A DNA stretch of 29,831 nucleotides, taken from contig CAZWHE010000032.1 in NCBI GenBank assembly GCA_964633825.1, forward strand, positions 1-29,831, written 5' to 3'. Shown one piece after another: positions 1 to 7,337 of this stretch (position 1 is the stretch's first letter; each line of letters begins with the position of its first letter). A program made the position numbers and the translations under genes. Origin of the DNA: CAZWHE01 sp964633825. GTDB taxonomy: Bacteria > Planctomycetota > B15-G4 > CAYZWU01. The notes beneath the pieces are model-generated. The model ran no database searches. It worked only from the letters and a program-made list of their open reading frames with translations, and was not told where the DNA came from.

Positions 1-941
1 TTTTCCTTCTTTTCCTTCCCCTTCTATTCGTGTCGTTGGCCGGCCTGAGCGGTGTCAAAGTCCCCCAAGAACAGATAAAAAACATCGACGAGCTCGTCGA
101 CATGTCGCGGTCCAAAGACCGTGCCGAATGGTGGGGCGCCGTTCAAAAACTGGGGGAGACGGCCAAAGCCGGTAGGGAGACGAGAGAACTGGTCTGGGAT
201 CGGGCGGCCGTGAACAGCGCGGGCATGAAGTTCGTGAAAATCGACCCGGGCCGCTTCACCATGGGGCCCGACAAGCACCGGGTGTTCAATGTTCAGCCGG
301 CCCACGATGTCCATATCTCCAATGGGTATTTTATTTCGGTAACGGAAGTCACGAACGCCCAGTTTCAAGAGGTCGATAAAAAATTCAAGCCGGACGAAAA
401 GTATTCTCCCCGCCCGGACTCTCCTGCCACGAATATTTCGTGGGAAGAGGCCCGGGATTTCTGCGAGTCCCTTTCGAAGAGGGAGGGAGTCGAATACCGC
501 CTGCCCACCGAGGCGGAATGGGAGTTCGCGTGCCGGGCCGGCTCCGACACGCTTTACTCGTTCGGCGATGGTATAGAAGACCTGTCGAGATATGCGTGGT
601 TCGATCGAGCGGCGGCGTGTGCGTCGCCGGTGGCGCTCCTCAGGCCGAACGCCTGGGGTCTCTTTGACATGCACGGAAATGTTTTCGAGTGGGTCTCGGA
701 CTGGTATTCCGACAGCTACTATTCGGCTTGCGCCGAGAAGGGCCTTGTCCAAAATCCAACCGGACCTTCGAGGGGAAGAACGCACGTGCTCCGGGGAGGG
801 GCGTGGAATGTGAGTAATTGTTCGGCATTGACCTCTGCAGCGAGGTTTCCTTTGCCTGTTTTCGATAAAAAACCTTTTTCCAAAGATGTCGGTGTCAGGA
901 AAGTCATCGGATTCAGGATTGTCAGAGAAGTAGAACAGTAG
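1..941 (+). CDS. Exported SUMF1/FGE-sulfatase-fold protein, 5' end outside window
   Basis: The frame is open from base 3. The codons before the GTG at 30 read FLLFLPLLFVSLAGLSG, a hydrophobic run typical of a signal peptide core, so the true start lies upstream and GTG 30 is not the start. The C-terminal two thirds has the formylglycine-generating-enzyme fold: GRFTMG, VTNAQF, the block YRLPTEAEWEFACRAG, GNVFEWVSDWY, VLRGGAW and a final GFRIV. True FGEs carry two catalytic cysteines about five residues apart after RGGS(W/F). Here only one cysteine follows (NVSNC), so formylglycine synthesis is doubtful. Members of this fold without the pair include EgtB- and PvdO-like proteins and many of unknown role. 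It probably acts in the periplasm or on the surface. No sulfatase gene lies nearby. Confidence 0.85.
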   Translation, partial: FLLFLPLLFVSLAGLSGVKVPQEQIKNIDELVDMSRSKDRAEWWGAVQKLGETAKAGRETRELVWDRAAVNSAGMKFVKIDPGRFTMGPDKHRVFNVQPAHDVHISNGYFISVTEVTNAQFQEVDKKFKPDEKYSPRPDSPATNISWEEARDFCESLSKREGVEYRLPTEAEWEFACRAGSDTLYSFGDGIEDLSRYAWFDRAAACASPVALLRPNAWGLFDMHGNVFEWVSDWYSDSYYSACAEKGLVQNPTGPSRGRTHVLRGGAWNVSNCSALTSAARFPLPVFDKKPFSKDVGVRKVIGFRIVREVEQ

Positions 942-959
942 AATTCCGGGTTAATTCCC

Positions 960-973
960 GTAAATCAATTTAC
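960..973. promoter_or_regulatory. Short perfect inverted repeat GTAAAT-CA-ATTTAC, possible operator
   Basis: A 6-base inverted repeat with a 2-base spacer sits in the 75-base gap before the methyltransferase that starts at 1017. AT-rich palindromes of this size often bind dimeric regulators, but no regulator or second copy is seen, so the role is a guess. Confidence 0.2.
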
Positions 974-1016
974 ACAGCTCTCTTTATCGGCGGGCCGGCG
1001 GGCTCGATCCAGGGTG

Positions 1017-1697
1017 ATGAATAAAAGCACGTACAAGTGGTTTTACGACAACATCCACAGCCGGTATTACAACCTGATGATCAAATGGTGCTTTTTGCCT
1101 TTCGGCGGTGAGGAGAAGTGCAGGAGGAAATTGATCGAATCCATCGATATTATGCCGAACGAGAAAGTGCTCGACATGTGTTGCGGCACGGGGGGCGCGA
1201 CATGTTCGATTTTGGAAAAAGCGGGTGACGGGAGCCGGACATTCGGTATCGATCTGTCGTCGGGACAGCTGAGAATCGCCAAAAGAAACCCGAAGCTTCG
1301 CAACGTAATGTTTCTGGAGGGAGACGCGGAGCGCGCGGCGTTTGAAAATTGCTCCTTTGACAAAGTATTCATAGCCCACGCGCTCCATGAGATGAAAAGG
1401 GTTTCGCGCTTGAGAGTGTTGGCCGAGGCGAGAAGGATGTTAAAGGAGAATGGGGAAATCGTTATATTGGAAGTGGATAATCCAAAGAGCCTTTTGGTCC
1501 GAATGCTGGCCGGGCTTTGGCTGTTCTATTGGCTGCCGCTGAATCCCGAGACAGCAACCCGAAGGGACATGTTCAGGCGGGGATTGTCGAACGAAGTCAG
1601 AGAAGCGGGTTTCGAAAAGGTTATAAAAACCTCGATGTTTCGGGGAGCATTGCAAACCGTTCAAGGGGTGAAGCAAACGGGAGCTTTCAGTGGCTAA
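1017..1697 (+). CDS. Class I SAM-dependent methyltransferase (UbiE/MenG-like)
   Basis: A 226-residue class I methyltransferase. SAM-binding motif I is VLDMCCGTGGAT at about residues 51-62. An acidic residue at the end of strand 2 follows in FGIDLSSGQL, then FLEGDAERAAF, and a post-motif III helix LAEARRMLKENGEIVILE. The layout resembles UbiE/COQ5-type enzymes that methylate quinones or lipids, but the substrate cannot be read from sequence. The ATG at 1017 is preceded in frame by GTG at 1014, and either could start; the ribosome site is weak. The stop overlaps the next gene by 8 bases, so the two are probably translated together. The hydrophobic segment near residues 165-175 could touch a membrane. 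Confidence 0.82.
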   Translation: MNKSTYKWFYDNIHSRYYNLMIKWCFLPFGGEEKCRRKLIESIDIMPNEKVLDMCCGTGGATCSILEKAGDGSRTFGIDLSSGQLRIAKRNPKLRNVMFLEGDAERAAFENCSFDKVFIAHALHEMKRVSRLRVLAEARRMLKENGEIVILEVDNPKSLLVRMLAGLWLFYWLPLNPETATRRDMFRRGLSNEVREAGFEKVIKTSMFRGALQTVQGVKQTGAFSG

Positions 1698-2745
1698 AAA
1701 CATTGTTGTGTTCTCCGACGGCACGGGACAGGAGGGGGGGCGCGGCCACGGCACGAACGTCTACAAGCTCTTCAACATGGTCGAAGACCGCACGCGGAAG
1801 CAGGTCGTGTTCTATGACAGGGGCCTGGGGACGGGCTGGCGAAAAATCACGGGCAACGCCTCGGGGATGGGGATATCGAGGAACATTCTCGATTGTTACG
1901 AATTCATTTTCAGGCAGTACGGTTCGAGGGACCGGATCTTTCTCTTCGGATTCAGCCGGGGAGCGACAACGGTTCGGAGTCTTTCGGGATTCATTCACCT
2001 CTTTGGGATTCTGCCGAAATCGCGGCCGGAGCTCATAAAGCGCGCCTACAAGATATACAAAATCAAAAACAGGAAAAAACGCGAAGACCGCGCCGCGGGC
2101 TTTGTAAAAAAACATCATACAATGTGGTGTCGAATCAAATTCCTGGGGGTGTGGGACACGGTCGCAGCGTTGGGAATTCCCTTCAAGTGGCTCGACGTTT
2201 TTGTGGACAAGATCCCGTTTTTCCGCCACAAATTTCATGACCTGCGTCTCAGCGAGAGTGTGAGCCACGCGCGCCAGGCCCTCGCCATAGACGATGAGCG
2301 ATTGACATTCCACCCGGTGCTTTGGGATGCTCGGATCAAAAAAGACCAGACAATGAAGCAGGTTTGGTTCTGCGGGATGCACACGGACGTCGGTGGGGGT
2401 TATGAGGAACAGGAACTGTCGGACATCCCGCTGGTTTGGATGGTCACGGAAGCGAAGCGGCACGGCCTCCGGATTTATCCCGAGCACGATGTGAGCGTCA
2501 ATCCCGACCCGAACGGCATGATGCACGACTCGCGCGGAAGTTTTTTCACCCGCTTTTACAGAAAGCGAATAAGATCGTGGGATTCCAAGACAAGGGGCAG
2601 GCCGACGGTGCACGAAAGCGTTTTGATGCGGAAGCTCAACAGGAACAACAGGGAATCGCCGGAATACGGACCTTGGATATCCGGGGGGGAACAAGCCATC
2701 GAACCCTGGCCCGAGTCCTCGAGGAAGGGAGGTCATCTCTTGTGA
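1690..2745 (+). CDS. DUF2235 alpha/beta hydrolase (Tle1-type phospholipase domain)
   Basis: A 351-residue protein matching the DUF2235 family, the catalytic domain also found in Tle1 phospholipase effectors of type VI secretion. Visible motifs in order: N-terminal IVVFSDGTG; the nucleophile elbow GFSRGA with Ser89; the family signature GVWDTVAALG at about 153-162; a helix with QALAIDDERLTFHPVLW; and WFCGMHTDVGGGY with His231 and Asp233. Ser, Asp and His are all present, so an active lipase or esterase is likely. There is no signal peptide and no VgrG or immunity gene nearby, so a housekeeping lipid hydrolase fits better than a secreted toxin. GTG start at 1690 overlaps the upstream methyltransferase by 8 bases. 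Confidence 0.85.
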   Translation: MAKNIVVFSDGTGQEGGRGHGTNVYKLFNMVEDRTRKQVVFYDRGLGTGWRKITGNASGMGISRNILDCYEFIFRQYGSRDRIFLFGFSRGATTVRSLSGFIHLFGILPKSRPELIKRAYKIYKIKNRKKREDRAAGFVKKHHTMWCRIKFLGVWDTVAALGIPFKWLDVFVDKIPFFRHKFHDLRLSESVSHARQALAIDDERLTFHPVLWDARIKKDQTMKQVWFCGMHTDVGGGYEEQELSDIPLVWMVTEAKRHGLRIYPEHDVSVNPDPNGMMHDSRGSFFTRFYRKRIRSWDSKTRGRPTVHESVLMRKLNRNNRESPEYGPWISGGEQAIEPWPESSRKGGHLL

Positions 2746-2797
2746 ATCAACCGTGTGCTCTGAAATCCGGCTGTCCGATATTTTGAAAACTACGATC

Positions 2798-3589
2798 ATG
2801 AACAAAGACACACACCACAACATCAAGATCGGCGTCATCCTGGGAATATCGCTGCTGGTGTTTGTGGTCGTTATCCTGATCCAGCGAATTCCGCAGGACC
2901 CATGCTATCATAACTTTGCAGACCAACGCCGAATCGCCGGCATCCCCAATTTCTGGAACGTCATTACAAATCTGCCTTTTCTGCTGGTCGGGCTCGCAGG
3001 GTTTCGGCTGGTTGCCGGCGGCAAGTTCGCGGGGGGCTTGCGGGAGCTCAGAGCGAATTACATGGTGTTTTTTATCGGGATCATTCTCATCGGCCTGGGG
3101 TCGGCCTACTATCACATCAGCCCCACGAACCGGACCCTTGTCTGGGACAGGCTTCCCATGACCGTTTCCTTCATGGCGTTTTTCTCGGCTATTGTTGGTG
3201 AACACCTTTCCTGCCGGGCGGGACGGCTGCTCCTTTGGCCTCTATTGCTGGCGGGTCTCTCTTCCGTTCTCTACTGGTATGTGTCGGAGGTTCGGGGAAG
3301 CGGCGATCTCCGTTTTTATGCTCTCGTTCAGTTTCTCCCGATGCTGCTGATGCCGTACATTATCATCCTTTTCCGCTCCGGCCTGTCGGGAAGCGGATAT
3401 CTTTGGGCGGTCCTCGGCATCTATGCCGCATCCAAGGTTGCAGAGCTTCTGGACGGAGAAATATTCCGGCTGCTCGGCGCGATCAGCGGGCATTCCATCA
3501 AGCACCTTCTTGCCGCCCTGGCCGCGTATTATCTCGTTGTTGCGCTGAAAAGAAGAAGCCCGCTGAAACACGCCCCTGACGGAGGATAG
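2798..3589 (+). CDS. CREST-superfamily membrane hydrolase, alkaline-ceramidase-like
   Basis: A 263-residue protein with about seven membrane segments. It carries the CREST (ceramidase/PAQR) landmarks: NFADQRRIAGIPNFWNVITN followed by a membrane helix, GSAYYH with His106, WDRLPM with Asp117, and a C-terminal SGHSIKH with His232 and His236. In this superfamily these residues hold a catalytic zinc that cleaves amide bonds in ceramides or related lipids. I chose the ATG at 2798 over an in-frame GTG at 2753 because the extra 15 residues are polar and the first helix follows this ATG directly. It lies 52 bases after the DUF2235 hydrolase. The substrate is unknown; a ceramide, another N-acyl lipid or an ornithine-type lipid are all possible. 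Confidence 0.8.
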   Translation: MNKDTHHNIKIGVILGISLLVFVVVILIQRIPQDPCYHNFADQRRIAGIPNFWNVITNLPFLLVGLAGFRLVAGGKFAGGLRELRANYMVFFIGIILIGLGSAYYHISPTNRTLVWDRLPMTVSFMAFFSAIVGEHLSCRAGRLLLWPLLLAGLSSVLYWYVSEVRGSGDLRFYALVQFLPMLLMPYIIILFRSGLSGSGYLWAVLGIYAASKVAELLDGEIFRLLGAISGHSIKHLLAALAAYYLVVALKRRSPLKHAPDGG

Positions 3590-3594
3590 TATGG

Positions 3595-3624
3595 AACCGG
3601 TCGCTGCCGGGCCGGCGGTTTTTT
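3595..3624 (+). terminator. Candidate rho-independent terminator after the CREST gene
   Basis: A GC hairpin GCCG-GGC-CGGC (3606-3616), which may extend through outer AACC/GGTT pairing, is followed by six T at 3619-3624. It lies just past the stop at 3589 and before the next start at 3651. The stem is short, so termination may be partial. Confidence 0.45.
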
Positions 3625-3650
3625 AAAACCTGGAAACGAAGACAAATTCA

Positions 3651-4724
3651 ATGAACCCGAAGACAAGGGAAAACATTCTCGACCTGATGGACTCGTGCTT
3701 TACCTCGGCTGCGCTGGGAGCCGCCATGGAGCTCGGCCTTTTTTGGCTGCTCGAAGAACGGCCTCGCAGCGCCGAAGATGTGGCCCGGGCCTTGAAAATC
3801 CCCAAAAACCGTTGTCACTACTGGCTCCAGCTCTTGGCCGGAACCGGCCTTGTTGAAAAAACATCGGGCGTCTTTGCGCCGTCCGCAGCGGCCCGGTCCG
3901 CGATTCTCGATGAGTACAGCCGGGAATCGTGGGTGCTTCTGGCCCAGGAAGCGAGGGAGCGCATTCCGGCGATACTCGACCTGCCCGGATCTCTTCCGGA
4001 GCCCGGCTCGGTCTGGGAAGCCCGGGGCCTGGAGCCCCCGGATTACAAGGATCGCATGTCCGAGAATCCTGAGAGAGCACGCCGTTTCACCCGTATGCTC
4101 TACGAGATTCACGGGCCTTTGGCGAACGCGCTGGCCGGTTCCCTGGACATGAATGGGGTGAATCGCATGATGGATCTGGGCGGGGGATCGGGGGTCGTGT
4201 CACTGGCTTTGCTGCATCGGTATTCCGGCCTGACGGCGGTGGTCGTCGATATCGAAAACGTCTGCGCCGCCGGGCGTGAAATCGTCGGCAGCCATGCGGC
4301 TGCCGCAGACGCCGGCAGCCATCCGGCTGCCGAAATCGCCGCGATGAAACGGATCACCTATCACGCCGCCGACTTTCTCCGCGACGAGCTGCCGTCGGGA
4401 TTCGACATGGTCCTGGAATGCGACGTCAATGTTTACGGCGAAGCGCTTTTCCGCAGGATCAGGAATTCGATCAATCCCGGAGGCCGCCTGGTTGTCGTGG
4501 ATCATTTCGCTCCGGCCGAGGGCGTTGCGCCCCCGTCGCGCTTGCATTGGGCCTTTCAAAAATCGATGGCTCGTCCCGATTTTGCCTATCCGACCGTGTC
4601 CGAAGTCCGGACGGAGATGGAACGGGCCGGTTTCCGGATTATGCCCAAAGACATTTATTCCCTCGCTGTGGATAAAACCGCAAGGTTCTTGGATGGTATA
4701 ACAGTGATCGTTGCTTATAAATAG
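3651..4724 (+). CDS. HIOMT-type O-methyltransferase with winged-helix dimerisation domain
   Basis: A 357-residue enzyme of the acetylserotonin/hydroxyneurosporene O-methyltransferase family. Residues about 10-90 form the dimerisation winged helix (FTSAALGAAMELGLF, then AEDVARALKIP and LLAGTGLVEK). The SAM domain follows: MMDLGGGSGVVSLALL at about 173-188, an acidic strand end in VVVDIENV, and NPGGRLVVVDHFAP before the C-terminal substrate region. These proteins methylate small aromatic or carotenoid hydroxyls or act in natural-product tailoring; no partner pathway is seen. Residues 210-229 contain a short Ala-rich double repeat encoded by a palindromic insertion (see the repeat at 4278-4338). 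The insertion keeps the frame and falls between two Rossmann elements, so the enzyme may remain active. It follows a candidate terminator and may have its own promoter. Confidence 0.83.
   Translation: MNPKTRENILDLMDSCFTSAALGAAMELGLFWLLEERPRSAEDVARALKIPKNRCHYWLQLLAGTGLVEKTSGVFAPSAAARSAILDEYSRESWVLLAQEARERIPAILDLPGSLPEPGSVWEARGLEPPDYKDRMSENPERARRFTRMLYEIHGPLANALAGSLDMNGVNRMMDLGGGSGVVSLALLHRYSGLTAVVVDIENVCAAGREIVGSHAAAADAGSHPAAEIAAMKRITYHAADFLRDELPSGFDMVLECDVNVYGEALFRRIRNSINPGGRLVVVDHFAPAEGVAPPSRLHWAFQKSMARPDFAYPTVSEVRTEMERAGFRIMPKDIYSLAVDKTARFLDGITVIVAYK
4278..4338 (+). repeat. 54-base in-frame palindromic insertion flanked by GAAATCG direct repeats
   Basis: Two near-identical palindromes, each an 8-base stem CGGCAGCC/GGCTGCCG around a 4-base loop (ATGC or ATCC), lie at 4286-4305 and 4313-4332. 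Their spacing of 27 bases makes a 9-codon tandem repeat. The heptamer GAAATCG occurs at 4278-4284 and again at 4332-4338, bracketing the block like a target duplication. Removing one heptamer plus the block (54 bases, 18 codons) restores a smooth reading GREIAAMKR. This resembles REP- or RPE-like palindromic elements that insert inside genes. No other copy of the 20-base palindrome was found in this window by eye. Confidence 0.7.
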
Positions 4725-4746
4725 ACCCGCTTGGGAGAATATTGAA

Positions 4747-5124
4747 ATGAGCTTTATATGGAACTTGATTCAGCAGAGCCAGATCGGACGCTCCCGTGCC
4801 GAGGCTTCGACGGCAAAGACCGATGCGCTTCATGCGCAGCAGAGCGCGAGCGATGTGCGGCATGAAATGGGCTCGAGGCTCGACCGCCTTGCCCTTGTCT
4901 GCCAGGCCATGTGGGAGCTCCTTCGGGAAACCCAGGGCGTCACCGAAGAAATGCTGATCCGGAAGGTCAGCGAGATCGACCTGCGTGACGGGAAGCTCGA
5001 CGGCAAGCTTGTGAAAAACATTCGAAAGTGTTCGGACTGCGGCCGTGTCATGAACTCTCGACACACGAAATGTATTTACTGTGGTGCGGAGAACCTGTTG
5101 GACAGCGCCTTTGATCAGGTATAG
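4747..5124 (+). CDS. Small protein with coiled-coil N-terminus and C-terminal zinc ribbon
   Basis: A 125-residue protein that I cannot assign to a named family. The N-terminal two thirds is charged and heptad-like (residues about 10-60, rich in Q, A, R and E), suggesting a coiled coil or helical hairpin. The C-terminus has a zinc ribbon KCSDCGRVMNSRHTKCIYCG, that is CxxC-x11-CxxC. The ATG at 4747 has a GGGAG site nine bases upstream; an upstream in-frame TTG at 4711 would overlap the previous gene and is less likely. It starts 22 bases after the methyltransferase stop and may share its transcript. A role as a cytosolic adaptor or nucleic-acid contact is only inference. Confidence 0.72.
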   Translation: MSFIWNLIQQSQIGRSRAEASTAKTDALHAQQSASDVRHEMGSRLDRLALVCQAMWELLRETQGVTEEMLIRKVSEIDLRDGKLDGKLVKNIRKCSDCGRVMNSRHTKCIYCGAENLLDSAFDQV

Positions 5125-5147
5125 TTCACAAGGGATGTTGAGCTCAC

Positions 5148-5897
5148 ATGATAGACATCGCATATCATGACACGGTCGCGGTAGTGAAGCTCGCTCGAAG
5201 CGTCACCAATGCACTGAGCCTGGAGCATGTGGAACGATTGGCCCGGGCTCTTGACGACGTGAAATCCAACCCCGAGGTGCGCGGCCTCGTTCTGGCCGGC
5301 TCGAACGACAAGTTCTTCTCGATCGGATTCGACATCCCTCGGCTGATCGATCTGTCGAGAAAGGATTTCGGGATTTTCTACCGGACATTCAATCAGCTCT
5401 GCCTGCAGCTCTTGGTTCTCCCCAAACCGACGGTCGCCGCGATCGCGGGGCATGCCATAGCGGGAGGGTGCGTTCTCGTTCTCTGCTGCGACTATCGATT
5501 CATTGCGGAAGGGCGCAAGCTGATGGGGCTGAACGAGATCAAGCTCGGAGTCCCCGTGCCGTATCCGGCCGACTGTATTCTGCGGGACCTCGTTGGAAAT
5601 CGGAACGCCCGCGATGTCATGGAAAAAGGGGAGTTCTATCAAGCGGAAGAATCTCTGGGCATCGGCATGGTCGACCGGGTCCTGGCATTGGAAGAAGTCC
5701 TGGAAAAGTCGATCGAAAAGGCCCGGCTGCTCGGCTCGATGCCGCGGGAAGCGTATGGCGTGATCAAGCAAAACCGTGTCGCCCCGATCGAAAGAAAGAT
5801 CGCCGCGCACGGGGAGGAGAGAGAGAAGCTCTTCCTGGATTGCTGGTTTTCCGGCGAAGCACGCCTGCGGCTGAAGAAGGCGATGGAGAATTTTTGA
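5148..5897 (+). CDS. Crotonase-superfamily protein, delta3-delta2-enoyl-CoA isomerase-like
   Basis: A 249-residue crotonase fold. The two oxyanion-hole segments are FFSIGFDI (about 57-63) and AGHAIAGGCVL (about 100-110). Hydratases use two glutamates. The first, normally in GGGCEL, is Val109 here, while the second is kept as Glu130 in GLNEIKLG. That pattern, plus the GLNE..LG wording and the CDYRF stretch, matches delta3,delta2-enoyl-CoA isomerase (ECI1) better than hydratase. The likely role is shifting double bonds during beta-oxidation of unsaturated fatty acids. No other beta-oxidation gene is in the window. The start at 5148 is 23 bases after the upstream stop; the C-terminus ends in a Lys-rich helix. 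Confidence 0.8.
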   Translation: MIDIAYHDTVAVVKLARSVTNALSLEHVERLARALDDVKSNPEVRGLVLAGSNDKFFSIGFDIPRLIDLSRKDFGIFYRTFNQLCLQLLVLPKPTVAAIAGHAIAGGCVLVLCCDYRFIAEGRKLMGLNEIKLGVPVPYPADCILRDLVGNRNARDVMEKGEFYQAEESLGIGMVDRVLALEEVLEKSIEKARLLGSMPREAYGVIKQNRVAPIERKIAAHGEEREKLFLDCWFSGEARLRLKKAMENF

Positions 5898-5956
5898 GAG
5901 AGAACACGACGGGAAAGCCGCTGTTCCCGCCACTTGTTGATATATTCCTGTATATT

Positions 5957-5988
5957 AGAAAACCGGGAGCAGCCTCCGCCGCTCCCGG
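5957..5988 (-). terminator. Rho-independent terminator for the minus-strand lipoprotein genes
   Basis: A perfect 8-base inverted repeat CCGGGAGC/GCTCCCGG (5963-5970 and 5981-5988) lies between the converging genes that end at 5897 and 6039. Read on the - strand it is followed at once by TTTTC, so it should stop transcription of the lipoprotein pair. On the + strand no T run follows. Confidence 0.65.
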
Positions 5989-6038
5989 CGGTGAATCGCA
6001 CACAATGGAAAACATGAAATATCGGGGCGATGCCGTCA

Positions 6039-6452
6039 TCATTTTTTCCACTTGATGGCCGTGCCGCTTACAACCGATTCGACGGATGTGTAAATGCCGA
6101 GCAGGATATAAGTGTAATTGAGGTCGATGCGCAGGTTGATGATGTCGTCCCCGCCTTGGGCCTTGGCGACCGCCAGGCATTTGCCGTATCCGCTCTCTCC
6201 CGTGGCGAAGAGCCCCAGAATGTTGTGCGATCTTCCCCGGCCTTCTACGGGACCGACGATTTCAAAATCTTTTCTTTGAATATGATATTCGGTTGAAGAC
6301 GTGTTATCGGCCGGATAACTCACGCTTGTAAAGAGAATGCTGGGAGGAGCACCGCCGGGATGCGCGGCTCCGTATGATCCGGGAGCAGCGCAGCCTACTG
6401 TCAAAAAGACCAATGAACCGAATAGAGCAAGCAGAACCAGGTTTTTTTTCAT
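6039..6452 (-). CDS. TRL-like family lipoprotein
   Basis: A 137-residue lipoprotein. It begins MKKNLVLLALFGSLVFLTVGC, a signal peptide with lipobox LTVGC and Ala at +2, so outer-membrane placement is expected in a diderm. The mature part fits the TRL-like family: GRSHNILGLFATGESGYGK, a helix, then NLRIDLNYTYILLGIYTSVESVVSGTA, where the short strand and final V-x-G-x-A are typical. The family's function is not known. An AAAGGAG site lies eight bases before the ATG. It follows the other lipoprotein gene by 65 bases and probably shares a transcript ending at the hairpin near 5960. Confidence 0.75.
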   Translation of the reverse strand: MKKNLVLLALFGSLVFLTVGCAAPGSYGAAHPGGAPPSILFTSVSYPADNTSSTEYHIQRKDFEIVGPVEGRGRSHNILGLFATGESGYGKCLAVAKAQGGDDIINLRIDLNYTYILLGIYTSVESVVSGTAIKWKK

Positions 6453-6517
6453 GAATTTTCTCCTTTGTTTATGATTGCTGAGAACATGGTTGAGAGTAAG
6501 AAAAACAACGCTTTCGG

Positions 6518-7081
6518 TTATTGTTCGGTCTGCTGCTTTGCATTATAGAGCCTGCGCCGGATGAGCTCGTCGGCGGCATCTTCGATGAGATAGGGTATCT
6601 GCGCCTTGGGGCCTGTGATGAAAAACCAGAGCTTCCAGGGCGTCTCCACATGCTGTTCCAGCGTTTGACCCGTCTCGATATCGATAAGCTCGAAGGTGAC
6701 GGTCATTCCCACGACCAGGGCGATGTCGAAATTGCCGGCTTTGACGATGAAGAGGGTCTTGCTCCCGTGCAGCTTGCCGAGCTCGGCGGCTTTCTTGGCG
6801 CCGTCAACAATATCCTCTTCGTTGAAACCGAGCTCCTCCAAGATTCTTTCGAGGTATGTTCTTTCGTAGATTTGCAGGTTGGTGTGCTTGCTGAGCCTAT
6901 CGACGACAATATCTTCGAGGATGTCATGAGAGTTTTGAAGCTCGTAATCCGACGATTTTACAATCACGACCACGGATTCTAATCCTTCCAGGTCCCAGGG
7001 ATCTTTGGGTTCGGGTGCGGAGCAGCCGCCGGCAAAGAGAGAGGAAAGAGGCACAAGAAAAACAAGTATGATCGCTCGCAT
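6518..7081 (-). CDS. Lipoprotein with CsgG-like fold features
   Basis: A 187-residue lipoprotein. The signal peptide MRAIILVFLVPLSSLFAGGC ends in a slightly irregular lipobox (AGGC) with Ser at +2. An in-frame ATG at 7165 exists, but its 28 extra residues break the signal peptide, so I use the ATG at 7081. The mature sequence runs VVVIVKSSDYELQN, a helix with VDRLSKHTNLQIYERTYLERILEEL, then AAELGKLHGSKTLFIVKAGNFD and a strand-rich end. This alternation of a regulated-subunit strand, a YLERILEEL helix and a GKLHGSKTLF strand resembles CsgG/LpoB-type domains that build envelope assemblies. The assignment is tentative. It is the first gene of the two-gene minus-strand unit. Confidence 0.65.
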   Translation of the reverse strand: MRAIILVFLVPLSSLFAGGCSAPEPKDPWDLEGLESVVVIVKSSDYELQNSHDILEDIVVDRLSKHTNLQIYERTYLERILEELGFNEEDIVDGAKKAAELGKLHGSKTLFIVKAGNFDIALVVGMTVTFELIDIETGQTLEQHVETPWKLWFFITGPKAQIPYLIEDAADELIRRRLYNAKQQTEQ

Positions 7082-7337
7082 AAGAATCGCCCCGAAATCC
7101 CAAATAACACCATTGCTCACAAACAGGATATCGTTATCGACTGGATAGAAAAAGGAGAAATTCAAAATTCGGAGTGGACCTCAAGCCATTACAAAAGACA
7201 CACATCGCTTGAGGTTGATGCCGGTTCTGCGCGACGGATGGTTTGCTCGCGGCCTGTTTCTCTTTTTGGTAAGCTGGGGATAAGAACCTCGATGCCGGCC
7301 GCTGCCGGTGACAACCCTTTTTGAGGAGGAATGATCG

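Noticed and set aside
1690..2745. A type VI secretion effector with immunity partner
   Set aside because: No VgrG, PAAR, chaperone or immunity gene is close, and the gene is coupled to a methyltransferase instead.
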